A DNA stretch of 64,000 nt from Cystobacter ferrugineus (GCF_001887355.1 NZ_MPIN01000005.1:676681-740680), one strand, 5' to 3'; counted from the stretch's first letter, positions 28,072 to 37,547 are shown. The notes: generated from the sequence alone by a model not told the origin. Translations and numbers: made by a program.

Positions 28072-31000
28072 ATGAGCCGGAACACAAGTTGGCGCGACCT
28101 CGAGGAGGGTGCGTCTGACTTCAGCGACACGTTCCTGCTGAAACTCAGGGAGGCGCCCGCCTCCTTCCTCCTTCCCCGGCCGGGAGAACTGCTGGGTGGC
28201 CAGCGGGGGGATCGCTTCGAGCTTCGTGAGCGGTTGGGCCAGGGAGGCATGGGCCAGGTCTTCCTCGCCTGGGATCGAGAGCTGCGGCGCCACGTGGCCC
28301 TCAAGTTCATCCAACCCCTCACGGACATCTCCAGCCCGACGCTCACCTCGCTGCTCAAGGAGGAGGCACGGGCCATTGCCCGGCTCGACCACGACAACAT
28401 CATCCGCCTCTTCGATATCTCGGAATGGCGGCCCCCCCACCACTCCGCCGTCGTTCCCTTCCTCATCATGGAATACCTGAAGGGAAAGTCCCTCTCCGCC
28501 CACCTGCGCCAGGGCGCGCTGGGCTGGAACGAGGCCCTCGCCATCTTCCATGACGTGCTCGCGGGGCTGGCGCACGCCCATGCGCACCAGGTCATCCACC
28601 GGGACCTCAAGCCAGGCAACGTCTTCGTGCTCGACGAGGGTCGCGCCAAGCTGCTCGACTTCGGGCTGGCCCGACTCGCCATGAACCCGGGGAAGGCCTC
28701 CCCCCATGGGCTCTCGCGGGTGGGATCGCCTCCCTACATGGCCCCGGAGCAATGGCTGGACGCTCCGCACGACGCCCGGACCGACCTCTGGGCCGCTGGG
28801 CTCCTGTGCTACCTGCTGCTGACGGGGAAACATCCGTGCCCCGGCCATTCCGTGGAGGACTTGCGTGACTGGGCCCTTGGCCACAGGCCGCTGCCCTCCG
28901 TACGCGACAGCCACCCGGAGCTGCCCGCGGAGATCGACGCCCTGCTCGACAAGGCCACCGCCCGGGAGCCGGAGCACCGCTTCCAGTCCATCCACGAGTT
29001 CTCACGGGAACTGACGGCCCTGGAGCAGCGGCTCGAGGCCGCCCGGAAGGGCCCGCCCGCTCCGCGGCGCGCGCAGCTCACCTTCGTCTGCTGCGTGATG
29101 GAACGTCCCCCGGAGCCGCTCGACGACGAGACACTCGGGGAGCGGCAGGACCACTTCCAGCGGACCTGCTCGGAGCTCCTCCAGCACCATGGCGGCACGG
29201 TGTTGCAGTGCATGGGAGACGAAGTGCTCGCCTGCTTCGGCCACCCCCGCGCCGAGGAGGACGCACTGCTGCACGCGGTGCGGGCGGGGCTCGCGCTGGC
29301 CTCGATGCCGCGGGCGCGCTTCGCGGTACGGGTGGGCCTGCACACCGCCTCCGTCGTACTGAGATCCCTGCCCCCGGCGAGCCAGAGCGGCAGCGCCTCC
29401 GCCCTCCAGGGAGACGCACACGTCCTGGCGGTCCAGGTGGCACGCCAGGCCCGGGCCGGGACGGCGCTGCTGAGTCAGAGCACCCACCAGGGGCTGCGCG
29501 GCGCCTTCATCACCGAGCCCCTCGCTCGTGGCGACGCGAGCGCCGTGCCCGTCCCCCTCCACCGCCTGGTCCGCGAGCGGGAGGAGGCCCTGCGCTTCGA
29601 ACGAACGCGGCCCCCCGGGCTCACGCCGCTGGTTGGCAGGGACGAGGAGCTGCGCCAGCTCCGGGAGCACTGGGAGCGGGCGCGGCGGGGACACGGGGCC
29701 CTCGTCCTGCTCCAGGGCGAGGCCGGCATTGGCAAGTCCCGGCTGCTGAGCGAGCTGCGCGAGCAGGTGGGCTCCGAGGCGGGGGCACGGGCCGTGGCGC
29801 AGTGCTGGCAGGAGTCCAGCACCAGTCCGTTCTTCCCGATCAGCCAACTGCTGCGTCAGCTCTTCGCCCTTCCTCCGGAGGCCCCCCTGGAGCAGCGGCG
29901 GAAGCGTGTCATCCAGCGCTTGGAGGAGCTGGGTATTCCCCACGAGGAGTATCTGCCCCTGCTCGAGTCCCTGCTCCGCCTGTCCGGCTCCGAGGCCGCG
30001 CTCCCAGGAGGCGCCGAGCTCCGGCAGGCCCAGCTCCTGGAACAGTTGGTCACCCTGCTCCTGGCGCTGACCGGCACCCAGTCCCCCACGAGACGCCCCG
30101 CCCTGCTCATCATCGAGGATCTGCACTGGGCGGACCCGTCCACCCTGGATCTGCTGGCGTGCCTGAGCGAGCGGGTGCGATCGGCTCCGCTCTGGGTGCT
30201 GCTCAGTGCCCGCCCGGAGCTGCGGCGGCCCTGGCCACCCGCGCCCGGTTTCCACCGGCTCGTGCTGCCACGCTTGTCCTTGGAGCACACCATGCACCTG
30301 GTGGCCAAGGCGACCCCCGGCCACCGCTTCTCCGAGGAGAAGCTCCGTCAACTCCAGGAAAAGACAGACGGAATCCCTCTCTTCATCGAGGAGATGGCCC
30401 ACCTGCTCCTGAGCGAGGCCTCACCCTCCCAATGCCTCGTGGACGAGCCAGCCATCCCCATTCCCTTGCAATCCCTGCTGCAGGCGCGACTGGACTCCCT
30501 CCCGGGGGAGCTGCGGGACCTGGCCCGGCGCTGCGCGGTCATTGGCCGCGGCTTCCGTCCCTCCCTGCTGGCGGCCTGCTTGGAGCAGCGGGACGAGGAG
30601 CTGCGCCAGGGACTCGAGGGGCTGGTGGCCGCCGGGCTGCTGCGGCAGTGCGAGGACGCCCCGGAGGCACGGTACGAATTCCGCCACGCCTTGCTGCGGG
30701 AGCAAGCCCGCGACTCGTTGCCCCGCTCCGAGCGGCGCCTTGTCCACCAGCGCATTGCCCGGCATCTGGCCGCGCGACTCGCGGACCCCTTCGAGTTTCC
30801 CCCGGAATGGGTGGCCCACCACTTCACCCAGGCCGAGGAGTGGGCCCAGGCCTATCCCTGGTGGTGGGAGGCGGGACGGACGGCCATGGCCCGCCGGGGC
30901 TACACGGAGGCGGTGCACCACTACCAGCAGGCCCGCCAGGCGCTGGCGCGGCTTCCCCCCGAGCCGGTCCATGCCGCGCAGGAGTTACGGCTGCTGCTGG

Positions 31001-32019
31001 AGCTCGGGGTGCCGATGCTGGTCACCCGGTGTGCCACGGACGAGGTGAAGGGCCTCTTCCTGCGTGCCGAGACGCTGTGCCACCAATCCGGGGCGACCGA
31101 GCAGCTCTCCCCCGCGCTCGTCGGCCGCTTGATCTGGCACCTGGAGCATGCGGACTACGTGGAGGCGCTTGGCACGGCGAAGCGCCTGATGGACGTGGGG
31201 GATCACTCGCACCAACAGGAAGAGCAGGCCGTGGGCTGCGTGGCCATGGGCATCTGCCTGCTGTTCCAGGGAATGCCGCGGCGGACACTGGCCCTGCTCG
31301 AGCGCGCCCGTGAACTCCAGGGTCCGGACTTCCATCCCGAGCGCGAACGGGCGCTCTGCCAGAAATTCTGCTTCTCGCCGCGCGTGATGGCCCTCATCTT
31401 CTCGGCCGTGGCCCGGCTCTTTCTCGAAGGGCCCCGGCCGAAGGCCCGGAACGACTGCGAACAAGCCCTGGGTCACCTCGACACACTCCACTGCCCCATG
31501 ACGGCGTCCGTCACGCTGACCTATGCGGGTCTCTTCTTCCAGCAATGCGGTGAGGTGGAGCGAACCCTCGAGCTGACGTCGAGATTGCTCCCCCTGATGA
31601 CGCGCTACAACCTGTCGAGCTGTGGGGTGGAGATCGCGGAAGCCCTGCACGGGTGGGCGTTGGCCAGGCAAGGAGAGGCCAGTGGGCTGCGCTCGCGCAT
31701 CGAGCAATGGGCGGCGTCGGGGATGCGCAAGGGGCTCTCCTATTGCTTCGGCCTGCTGGCCGATCTGCACCTGGGGCGCGGGGAAATCGAACCCGGACTG
31801 GAGGCCGTGCGGGAAGCCCTGGGCTGGGTGGAAGCGCTGGGGGAGCGGTTCTACGAAGCCGAGCTGCACCACGTGAAGGGGCAGTTGCTCTGGCGGCGGG
31901 GGGCGGGCAGCGAGGCACGGCTCAGCATCATGCGGGCCCTGGAGATCGCCCGAAGTCAGCAGGCCGCCTTCTTCGAGCGCCGGGTGGCCGGGACGCTGGA
32001 GCGCCTGCGGATGGATTGA
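28072..32019 (+). CDS. Giant Ser/Thr kinase with degenerate cyclase, STAND ATPase and TPR-like domains (paralogue of 9341-13510)
   Basis: 1315 residues from ATG 28072 (GTG 28069 is adjacent), with GGAGAGAGG upstream. Order: kinase (about 43-310: GQGGMG, VALKF, HRDLKPGN, DFGLA, APEQW), cyclase-like domain (from 332), STAND ATPase (Walker A GEAGIGKS near 549, Walker B IIEDLHWADPS near 677) and C-terminal helical repeats. The cyclase-like domain has QLTFVCCVME where the metal-binding Asp should be, and the catalytic Asn is gone (GDAHVLAVQVARQ). The N-terminus also matches the 9341 kinase (SDFSDTFLLKL versus SDFGDSFLREV). It follows the molybdenum hydroxylase operon by 96 bases on the same strand; a functional link is possible but unproven. 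Confidence 0.88.
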   Translation: MSRNTSWRDLEEGASDFSDTFLLKLREAPASFLLPRPGELLGGQRGDRFELRERLGQGGMGQVFLAWDRELRRHVALKFIQPLTDISSPTLTSLLKEEARAIARLDHDNIIRLFDISEWRPPHHSAVVPFLIMEYLKGKSLSAHLRQGALGWNEALAIFHDVLAGLAHAHAHQVIHRDLKPGNVFVLDEGRAKLLDFGLARLAMNPGKASPHGLSRVGSPPYMAPEQWLDAPHDARTDLWAAGLLCYLLLTGKHPCPGHSVEDLRDWALGHRPLPSVRDSHPELPAEIDALLDKATAREPEHRFQSIHEFSRELTALEQRLEAARKGPPAPRRAQLTFVCCVMERPPEPLDDETLGERQDHFQRTCSELLQHHGGTVLQCMGDEVLACFGHPRAEEDALLHAVRAGLALASMPRARFAVRVGLHTASVVLRSLPPASQSGSASALQGDAHVLAVQVARQARAGTALLSQSTHQGLRGAFITEPLARGDASAVPVPLHRLVREREEALRFERTRPPGLTPLVGRDEELRQLREHWERARRGHGALVLLQGEAGIGKSRLLSELREQVGSEAGARAVAQCWQESSTSPFFPISQLLRQLFALPPEAPLEQRRKRVIQRLEELGIPHEEYLPLLESLLRLSGSEAALPGGAELRQAQLLEQLVTLLLALTGTQSPTRRPALLIIEDLHWADPSTLDLLACLSERVRSAPLWVLLSARPELRRPWPPAPGFHRLVLPRLSLEHTMHLVAKATPGHRFSEEKLRQLQEKTDGIPLFIEEMAHLLLSEASPSQCLVDEPAIPIPLQSLLQARLDSLPGELRDLARRCAVIGRGFRPSLLAACLEQRDEELRQGLEGLVAAGLLRQCEDAPEARYEFRHALLREQARDSLPRSERRLVHQRIARHLAARLADPFEFPPEWVAHHFTQAEEWAQAYPWWWEAGRTAMARRGYTEAVHHYQQARQALARLPPEPVHAAQELRLLLELGVPMLVTRCATDEVKGLFLRAETLCHQSGATEQLSPALVGRLIWHLEHADYVEALGTAKRLMDVGDHSHQQEEQAVGCVAMGICLLFQGMPRRTLALLERARELQGPDFHPERERALCQKFCFSPRVMALIFSAVARLFLEGPRPKARNDCEQALGHLDTLHCPMTASVTLTYAGLFFQQCGEVERTLELTSRLLPLMTRYNLSSCGVEIAEALHGWALARQGEASGLRSRIEQWAASGMRKGLSYCFGLLADLHLGRGEIEPGLEAVREALGWVEALGERFYEAELHHVKGQLLWRRGAGSEARLSIMRALEIARSQQAAFFERRVAGTLERLRMD

Positions 32020-32038
32020 GACGAACGCCCTCCACGAA

Positions 32039-32068
32039 GGCGGGAGGGGCCTGGTGCCCGCTCCCGCC
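32039..32068. terminator. Strong hairpin between convergent kinase and MYXO-CTERM genes
   Basis: GGCGGGAG pairs with CTCCCGCC, with an inner GGGC/GCCC pair around loop CTGGT and one bulged base. It lies between two converging stop codons, so it probably ends both transcripts. No long T-run is present. Confidence 0.6.
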
Positions 32069-32105
32069 TGGACTACTTCATGGGATGACCTTGCTGGACC
32101 GCCAC

Positions 32106-34727
32106 CTACGTGCGGCGGCGGCGCAGCACCGCGAGCCCACCCAGGACCAGCAGCACCACCAGCGCCGACTGGGCGCCTCCGACCGCGGTGCAGCCACTGC
32201 CCTGGAACCAGGCTTCATCGTTCTCCGCCGGCGGAGGGGGCGGCGTGGGCTGGTTGCTCGTGACGGCGATCTGCACATGGGAGATCTGGTTCGCCGTGGT
32301 GGTGACGGTGTTGGAGGTCACCGTGCCGCTGACTGGGGCGGTCGTGCCGCTGCCGCCCGCGGTCACATTCATGTAGGCCGGGATGTAGCTATCGGTCCCG
32401 CTCATCTTGAGCGTGTAGTCCGCCGCCCAGACCGGGAATTCGAGGGTGCCGTCAGCCGCCGACACCGCGGAGACCGGCTGGCCGTTCGAATCCAGGATGG
32501 GATTGCCCTCGCTGTCGAGCAGGAACACCTTGGCCCCGGCGACCGGGCTACCGTCGGACAGCGACACCACCGTGGCGCGCAGGCGGGCGCCGCAGGTGTC
32601 GAAGTTGGCCGTGGCGACGGTGGTGCGCAGCGGCTGGTCGGTGAAGGACGTGGGGGTACCGGGGTTGATGGTGATCGCGCCCTTGGCGGTGACGACGGTC
32701 TCCCGGGGAGGAGAGTCGGTGGTGTTGGCCAGTGCGGGCCCGAGCGGACAGGCAGCGAAGGGCGGCGACGAGAGGTCCCAGCAGAGCTGCGGGGGAGCGC
32801 CCGTGGTGACGCGGATCTCGCTTTCAGGCTCGATGCTGGAGGTGTCGATGCCTGCGACGGCGACGTCGAAGCTCGGCGTGAGCCCCGTCTCGAGCGTCGA
32901 AAGCGTGTTCAAGTCCACGACGGGATTGGCGGGATCGATCGGCAGATTGCTCCACGCGGCGAGGGGCTTGCCGTTGGAGTCCCTCACCGTCAGCGTGGCC
33001 GAGGTGTACGTCGAGCGGCCAGGCGTGGTGAGCGTGAAGGACTTGTACTGGTAGACGCGGGACTCCGGGTCGCAGCTCAGCCGCGGAACGCTCACCGGCG
33101 TCTTGAAGGAGATACGGGTCGCCCCCGCGGTGGTGCAGCCCTTCGTGCCGGTGCTGATCCTCCAGCTATTGATCTCGCCGTTGTCCGTGTTGGTCCACAG
33201 GCAGTCCGGGTTCTCGGGATCGAAGATGGTCGTGTAGAGGACCGGCACGGTAATGGGAAAACCGGCCCCGCATTTGGCGTCGGTGGCCATGTCCCAGCAC
33301 ATGGCCTTGGAGGCCCTTTCGGAGGCGGGGGCGGTGATGCCGTAGGCCCAGGCAACCTTGGAGCCGTAACTGCTGGCACCGCCGTTCTGAACGTCCTCGT
33401 TCAAATTTCCCAACACGCGATGCGCCTGGATTTCGGCGGCGAATCCCGGCGGCAGGCTGTGCGGGGAGCCATCCAGCTTGAAGCAGACGTTGTTCGCGCA
33501 GACATGCTGGATTTCGCCGTTGGCACCCGGCACGGCCCACACGGGACTGCTCGAGATACTGCTCACGGGTTGAGGCCAGGTACCAGAGCACCGATTCCAG
33601 GTGGTGCTGTCGTAGCAGTCCAGGTTGAACCCTCTGCCGGGGACCACGTAGAGCTGGTTCCCCACCGCGGCGAGGCCGGATTGGTTGGCATTGCCCAGCC
33701 GCGGCAACCCCAGATCCTTCCCGGGGCACTCGGTGCCGGTGGCCATGTCCAGACAGGTGATGAAGGTGCGATTGTCGCTGGCGAAGCCAATCGCGTACAT
33801 CTTCCGGCCGATCACCACCGGATCGATGTGGTCGTTATAGTTATTGTTCTTCAAATCGCTGTTGGAGGCGTCGGGCTTCTTGATGTGGGCCGCCGTGAGC
33901 TCGGAGAGAACCACCGGCCTGGCGCAGCGCGTGCCGTTGGTGAGGTCCACGCAGTCCCAAGCCAGCTTGAAGGGCTGCACATCGGTGACGGTGGGCTGCC
34001 AGAACTTGTTGGACGCCGCGTCGATGAAGCCCGTGGAGCGGATGCTGGTCTGGGTGAGATTGATGGGGAATCCCGGGCACAAATTGCCGGTCGCCAATTC
34101 CCGGCACAGCATCTGGTTGAGGTTGTTGTGGTGGTGGACGTTGTAGAACCGGGTGTACGCGGGATCGAAGAGGACATCCCAGCCGTCACCCTTGACGCCG
34201 CTCGGGAGCGGGTACCGCTCCCTCACCGTCACGCGAGGCGCTTTGGACCTGGCCACGATCGCCTGCCGCTCGCCGTCCACGCCTTCCACGTCAAGGGGGA
34301 CGGAGGAGACCGCACGCACACGCGACACCTGCGCCCATTCACTGGTGGTGGTCGGCGTCGTCGCCAGCTTCGTGCTCCCCGCGTAATACTCGATTGCCCA
34401 GCCCTGCGGGTAGATGGGGGGGTAGTTGAGGCTTTGGAGGCTGGGGTCCCAGTTCGCCTCCAGGGTCTGGGTGACGGAGGCCGTCACCGTGGCCGGCGGC
34501 AGGGTGGCGATGTACGAGGAGAAGGTGGGGCTCGTGGTGGTCGCGGAGGCGGTCAGGTCCGTCGGGGCGATCTTCTGCGCGGTGGCCCGAGGCGCGACGG
34601 GTCGCGCGTCAGCCGGGCCGGACTTGCCGCTGTCGCCACAGGCGAGAGCCGAGAGGAGGACCCAGAGGCTGGCAACCCGCGCCGCGCCTGGGAGCACGCG
34701 CCGTGGAACTTCGGTGTTCATGTGCAT
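32106..34727 (-). CDS. Cys-paired repeat MYXO-CTERM surface protein, partner of OmpA paralogue
   Basis: 873 residues, with a signal peptide ending in LLSALAC (possible lipobox). At about residues 200-530 there are repeats with paired cysteines of the form C-x-D-x-x-T-x-x-x-C followed by gFP or similar: CRELATGNLC, CVDLTNGTRC, CLDMATGTEC, CYDSTTWNRC, CWDMATDAKC. They suggest a disulfide-stapled beta-propeller. A carboxypeptidase-regulatory-like stretch (VVSLSDGSPVAGAKVFLLDS) follows near 735. A proline linker leads to the MYXO-CTERM tail SGCTAV, a hydrophobic helix and RRRR. It starts 33 bases after the OmpA paralogue stop, mirroring the cassette at 1968-6565. It is likely displayed on the cell surface; the ligand is unknown. 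Confidence 0.8.
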   Translation of the reverse strand: MHMNTEVPRRVLPGAARVASLWVLLSALACGDSGKSGPADARPVAPRATAQKIAPTDLTASATTTSPTFSSYIATLPPATVTASVTQTLEANWDPSLQSLNYPPIYPQGWAIEYYAGSTKLATTPTTTSEWAQVSRVRAVSSVPLDVEGVDGERQAIVARSKAPRVTVRERYPLPSGVKGDGWDVLFDPAYTRFYNVHHHNNLNQMLCRELATGNLCPGFPINLTQTSIRSTGFIDAASNKFWQPTVTDVQPFKLAWDCVDLTNGTRCARPVVLSELTAAHIKKPDASNSDLKNNNYNDHIDPVVIGRKMYAIGFASDNRTFITCLDMATGTECPGKDLGLPRLGNANQSGLAAVGNQLYVVPGRGFNLDCYDSTTWNRCSGTWPQPVSSISSSPVWAVPGANGEIQHVCANNVCFKLDGSPHSLPPGFAAEIQAHRVLGNLNEDVQNGGASSYGSKVAWAYGITAPASERASKAMCWDMATDAKCGAGFPITVPVLYTTIFDPENPDCLWTNTDNGEINSWRISTGTKGCTTAGATRISFKTPVSVPRLSCDPESRVYQYKSFTLTTPGRSTYTSATLTVRDSNGKPLAAWSNLPIDPANPVVDLNTLSTLETGLTPSFDVAVAGIDTSSIEPESEIRVTTGAPPQLCWDLSSPPFAACPLGPALANTTDSPPRETVVTAKGAITINPGTPTSFTDQPLRTTVATANFDTCGARLRATVVSLSDGSPVAGAKVFLLDSEGNPILDSNGQPVSAVSAADGTLEFPVWAADYTLKMSGTDSYIPAYMNVTAGGSGTTAPVSGTVTSNTVTTTANQISHVQIAVTSNQPTPPPPPAENDEAWFQGSGCTAVGGAQSALVVLLVLGGLAVLRRRRT

Positions 34728-34760
34728 GGCTTTTCGGGGGTACGAAGAAAAGGAGTGGGG

Positions 34761-36296
34761 TTACTTCTTCTTGCTGTTGGAGATGAACTCGGTGCGGCGG
34801 TTCCTCTGGCGGCCCTCCGCGGTATCGTTGGTGGCGATGGGCTGGTCCGGTCCGTAGCCCTTCGCCTCGAGGCGCGCCGGCGCCACGCCGCGCTCGACGA
34901 GGTAGCGGCGCACCGCCTCCGCGCGATCCTGCGAGAGCTTGATGTTGAACTCGCGCGTGCCGCGGTTGTCGGTGTGGCCGCCGATCCGCAGCCGGACGAG
35001 CTCCGGGTGCTCCTTGAGGATCTTGGCCACCTCATCGAGGAGGGGGAAGGACTCGGGCAGGATGTCGGACTTGCCGGTGGCGAAGCGGACCTGATCCTTG
35101 ATGGAGATACGAGCCTCCTCGTACTCGGCGTACGGAGGCTTCGGGGGCTCGGGCGGCGGGCAGCCCTCGTGGGCGGGGACACCGGGCTTGAGCGGGCAGG
35201 CGTCGTCCACGTCGGGGATGCCGTCCTTGTCGGAGTCCGCGGGCGGGGGCGGGGCCGGCGGAGGAGGGGCCGGGCACGGGGTCGGCTCCGGCGCCGGCGC
35301 GGGGGTCGGGCAGACGGGGCAGGCGGGGCAGACGACGGGCGTGGGCTCCTGCGGCGTCTCCTTGGGCTCTTCCCTCGGCTTGGAGGGGAAGGGACGGAAG
35401 GCGAGGCCCGCGAAGGCGCGGAACGCCGGGTTGCCCGGCATCTTGCCGATGCCTGGACCCGCCAGCGCGAACACCTCCAGGTTCAGAGGCAGCGGATAGC
35501 GGGCGCCGACGAGCACCTCTCCCGCGCTCATGGTCTGCGTGAGCGCCACGAGCGCGCGGGCCGTCACCTCGCCGCGCAGCCCATCTCCCAGCGTGGAGAC
35601 GGTGGCCCCCAGGGTGGCGTAGCTGCCCACCTGGTCGATGATCCGATTGGAGTAGCTCGAGAGCCTCTCGCTCTGGCGGATCACCGCGCCCACCTCCGCG
35701 CCCACCCGGAGGAGCGACCCGAAGTTGTGGCCGAACCCGATCCCGGGGTTGAAGGCGAGCCCAGCCCCCGGGTCTTGCGTGAGCCCGGTGCTGCTCCCGA
35801 TGGGCAGCGACAGGCCCAGGTTGAGGCCGATGTCGCCCACCGCCGAGTCGGACTGGCGCGCGAGCACGATGCGGCCCTGCAGCACGGGCGCGCCGAGCAC
35901 CGTACCGGCGACCGGCGCGATGCCCTGGGCGGACAGGTCGTCGCCCCCCTGAGAGAGGATCACGGGCAGTTGCAGCGCCAGCTCCACGCTGTCGGTGAGG
36001 CCGTACGCGACGCCGAGGTGGGCGCTCCAGCGACGGCCGACGACCGCGCCCTGGATCTCGTCGTTGCGCACGAACACCAGGGGCTTGTGCTGGTACTGGG
36101 CGGCGAGAAAGAGGCGGAGTTGACCCTTCTCCAGGACGTCACCGGTGGTGAGCACGAGCGAGTGCTGGCCTCCCGGGCTGAGCGTCACCTGCTCGAGGTC
36201 GAAGGTCTTGACGGGGGTCTGCGCGAGCGCCGGGGAAGCAACGAGCGCGCCGAGCAGGAAGGCAGTTCTAGGGTTCAGGAAAAGCGTTGGGCTCAT
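34761..36296 (-). CDS. OmpA-family outer-membrane protein with one TSP3 repeat (TraB-like paralogue)
   Basis: 511 residues. Signal peptide to ASPALAQ, then a barrel beginning TFDLEQVTLSPGGQHSLVL that aligns with the barrel of the OmpA gene at 1968. A Cys/Pro-rich linker (VCPACPVCPTP) and a single TSP3 repeat (DSDKDGIPDVDDACP) lead to an OmpA domain with IGGHTDNRGTREFN and LSQDRAEAVRRYL, ending NRRTEFISNSKKK. The OmpA domain would hold peptidoglycan while the barrel sits in the outer membrane. First gene of a two-gene operon with the MYXO-CTERM protein. Compared with the paralogue, four TSP3 repeats are replaced by the proline linker. Confidence 0.88.
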   Translation of the reverse strand: MSPTLFLNPRTAFLLGALVASPALAQTPVKTFDLEQVTLSPGGQHSLVLTTGDVLEKGQLRLFLAAQYQHKPLVFVRNDEIQGAVVGRRWSAHLGVAYGLTDSVELALQLPVILSQGGDDLSAQGIAPVAGTVLGAPVLQGRIVLARQSDSAVGDIGLNLGLSLPIGSSTGLTQDPGAGLAFNPGIGFGHNFGSLLRVGAEVGAVIRQSERLSSYSNRIIDQVGSYATLGATVSTLGDGLRGEVTARALVALTQTMSAGEVLVGARYPLPLNLEVFALAGPGIGKMPGNPAFRAFAGLAFRPFPSKPREEPKETPQEPTPVVCPACPVCPTPAPAPEPTPCPAPPPPAPPPPADSDKDGIPDVDDACPLKPGVPAHEGCPPPEPPKPPYAEYEEARISIKDQVRFATGKSDILPESFPLLDEVAKILKEHPELVRLRIGGHTDNRGTREFNIKLSQDRAEAVRRYLVERGVAPARLEAKGYGPDQPIATNDTAEGRQRNRRTEFISNSKKK

Positions 36297-36569
36297 ATAT
36301 GAGTACGCGGAAAGACGTTCGCATGGACAGATCCAGCGAATTTTCCCACTTCGATCGGCCTACTAGCAATTTCAAACCGGATCAATGGATGAGGGGAAAC
36401 CCTCGGACCCGAAGCCCACGAAAGACAACTCGAGGCCCGCGCGCTCCCCTTCCCCCCACGCTCCTCGAGGATCCCTCGGTCCTTGTCTCCGCTGAAGCGA
36501 GGCAACAAAACCGTCAGGCCCTCAGGTGAACCTGCGTCTCCGCACGACCAATTCCCCCTCCGGCCAGAG

Positions 36570-37430
36570 ATGCTCCCCATGTTGAAAAAGAACCTGCACG
36601 AGGCCAACCGCCTCTCCTGGAACGCCGCCACCCGAGCCCACAACAGCCACAAGGGCGATCAGGCCCGCTTCCTCCGCGAGGGCGGCTCCACGCTCTTCCC
36701 CGAGGAGCTCGAGTTGCTCGGGGACCTGCGCGGACGCTCACTTCTGCATCTGCAGTGCAACTCCGGACAGGACACCCTCAGCCTCGCCGCCCGTGGCGCC
36801 CTCGTCACCGGCGTGGACATCAGTGACGAGGCCATCTCCTTCGCACGCCGCCTGTCCGCCGACTCGGGCCTGCCCGGCACCTTCGAGCGCGCCGATGTCT
36901 ACGACTGGCTCGCCTCCGCCCCTCCGGCCCGCTACGACCTCGTCTTCAGCTCCTATGGCGCCATCTCCTGGCTGTCGGACCTCGGGCCCTGGGCCGAGGG
37001 CATCTCCCGCGTCCTCGAGCCCGGCGGCCGCTTCGTCCTCGTCGAGTTCCACCCCGTCCTCTGGCTCTTCGACGAGAAGCTGCGCCTGGCCTTCCCCTAC
37101 TCCGGTGGCCAGCACGTCCCCGAGGCCAGCGGCGTGTCCGACTACGTCGCCCGCTCCGGCGAGAACCTGGTGTCCTGGGGCTACGAGGAGGGCGTGCGCG
37201 ACTTCCAGAACCCCCACCCCAGCCACTGCTTCCAGTGGGGGCTCGCGGACCTCCTCAACCCGCTGCTGCGCCACGGGCTCGCGCTCGAGCGGCTCGAGGA
37301 GTACTGCTACAGCAACGGATGCAAGGTGCTCGAGGGCATGCGCGAAGCCCCCGGGCACCGCTTCCTGCTGCCCGAGGGGATCCCCGACCTGCCCTTGATG
37401 TTCGGCCTGTCGGCCCGAAGGACCGGGTGA
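36570..37430 (+). CDS. Class I SAM-dependent methyltransferase
   Basis: About 286 residues from ATG 36570; ATG 36579 is nearly as good and neither has a clear Shine-Dalgarno. SAM-binding motif I is LHLQCNSGQDTLSLAARGA (an unusual Gln-Cys-Asn-Ser form known in this subfamily), followed by the acidic GVDISDEAISFARRL and FERADVYDW. The motif IV region is YDLVFSSYGAISWLSD. The C-terminal third (FHPVLWLFDEKL, NPHPSHCFQWGLADLLNPLL) would hold the substrate. Substrate unknown. Divergent from the OmpA paralogue across a 273-base gap. Confidence 0.82.
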   Translation: MLPMLKKNLHEANRLSWNAATRAHNSHKGDQARFLREGGSTLFPEELELLGDLRGRSLLHLQCNSGQDTLSLAARGALVTGVDISDEAISFARRLSADSGLPGTFERADVYDWLASAPPARYDLVFSSYGAISWLSDLGPWAEGISRVLEPGGRFVLVEFHPVLWLFDEKLRLAFPYSGGQHVPEASGVSDYVARSGENLVSWGYEEGVRDFQNPHPSHCFQWGLADLLNPLLRHGLALERLEEYCYSNGCKVLEGMREAPGHRFLLPEGIPDLPLMFGLSARRTG

Positions 37431-37531
37431 CCTGGGATTGGACTCGCCCGATGGATGATCCGCTCCCCACGTCGGGCCCGGTCCGCTAACGGGGCAGCGA
37501 GGTGAGCGGGACAACTCTTTTTCTCATGAAC

Positions 37532-37547
37532 TGGCAAAATCCTTGCA
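37532..37547 (+). promoter_or_regulatory. Sigma-54 (-24/-12) promoter
   Basis: TGGCA-AAATCC-TTGCA has GG and GC exactly 10 bases apart, as in the sigma-54 consensus TGGCAC-N5-TTGCA. It lies in an AT-richer island 114 bases before the start of the AKPAEG-repeat gene, in the correct orientation. Transcription would begin near 37558. Sigma-54 promoters need an enhancer-binding activator, so expression is probably developmentally or condition controlled. Confidence 0.62.

Noticed and set aside
31653-36302. Open plus-strand frame of 1549 codons
   Set aside because: It starts inside the kinase and runs antisense to the second OmpA/MYXO-CTERM cassette; sequence looks like a GC shadow without any domain.
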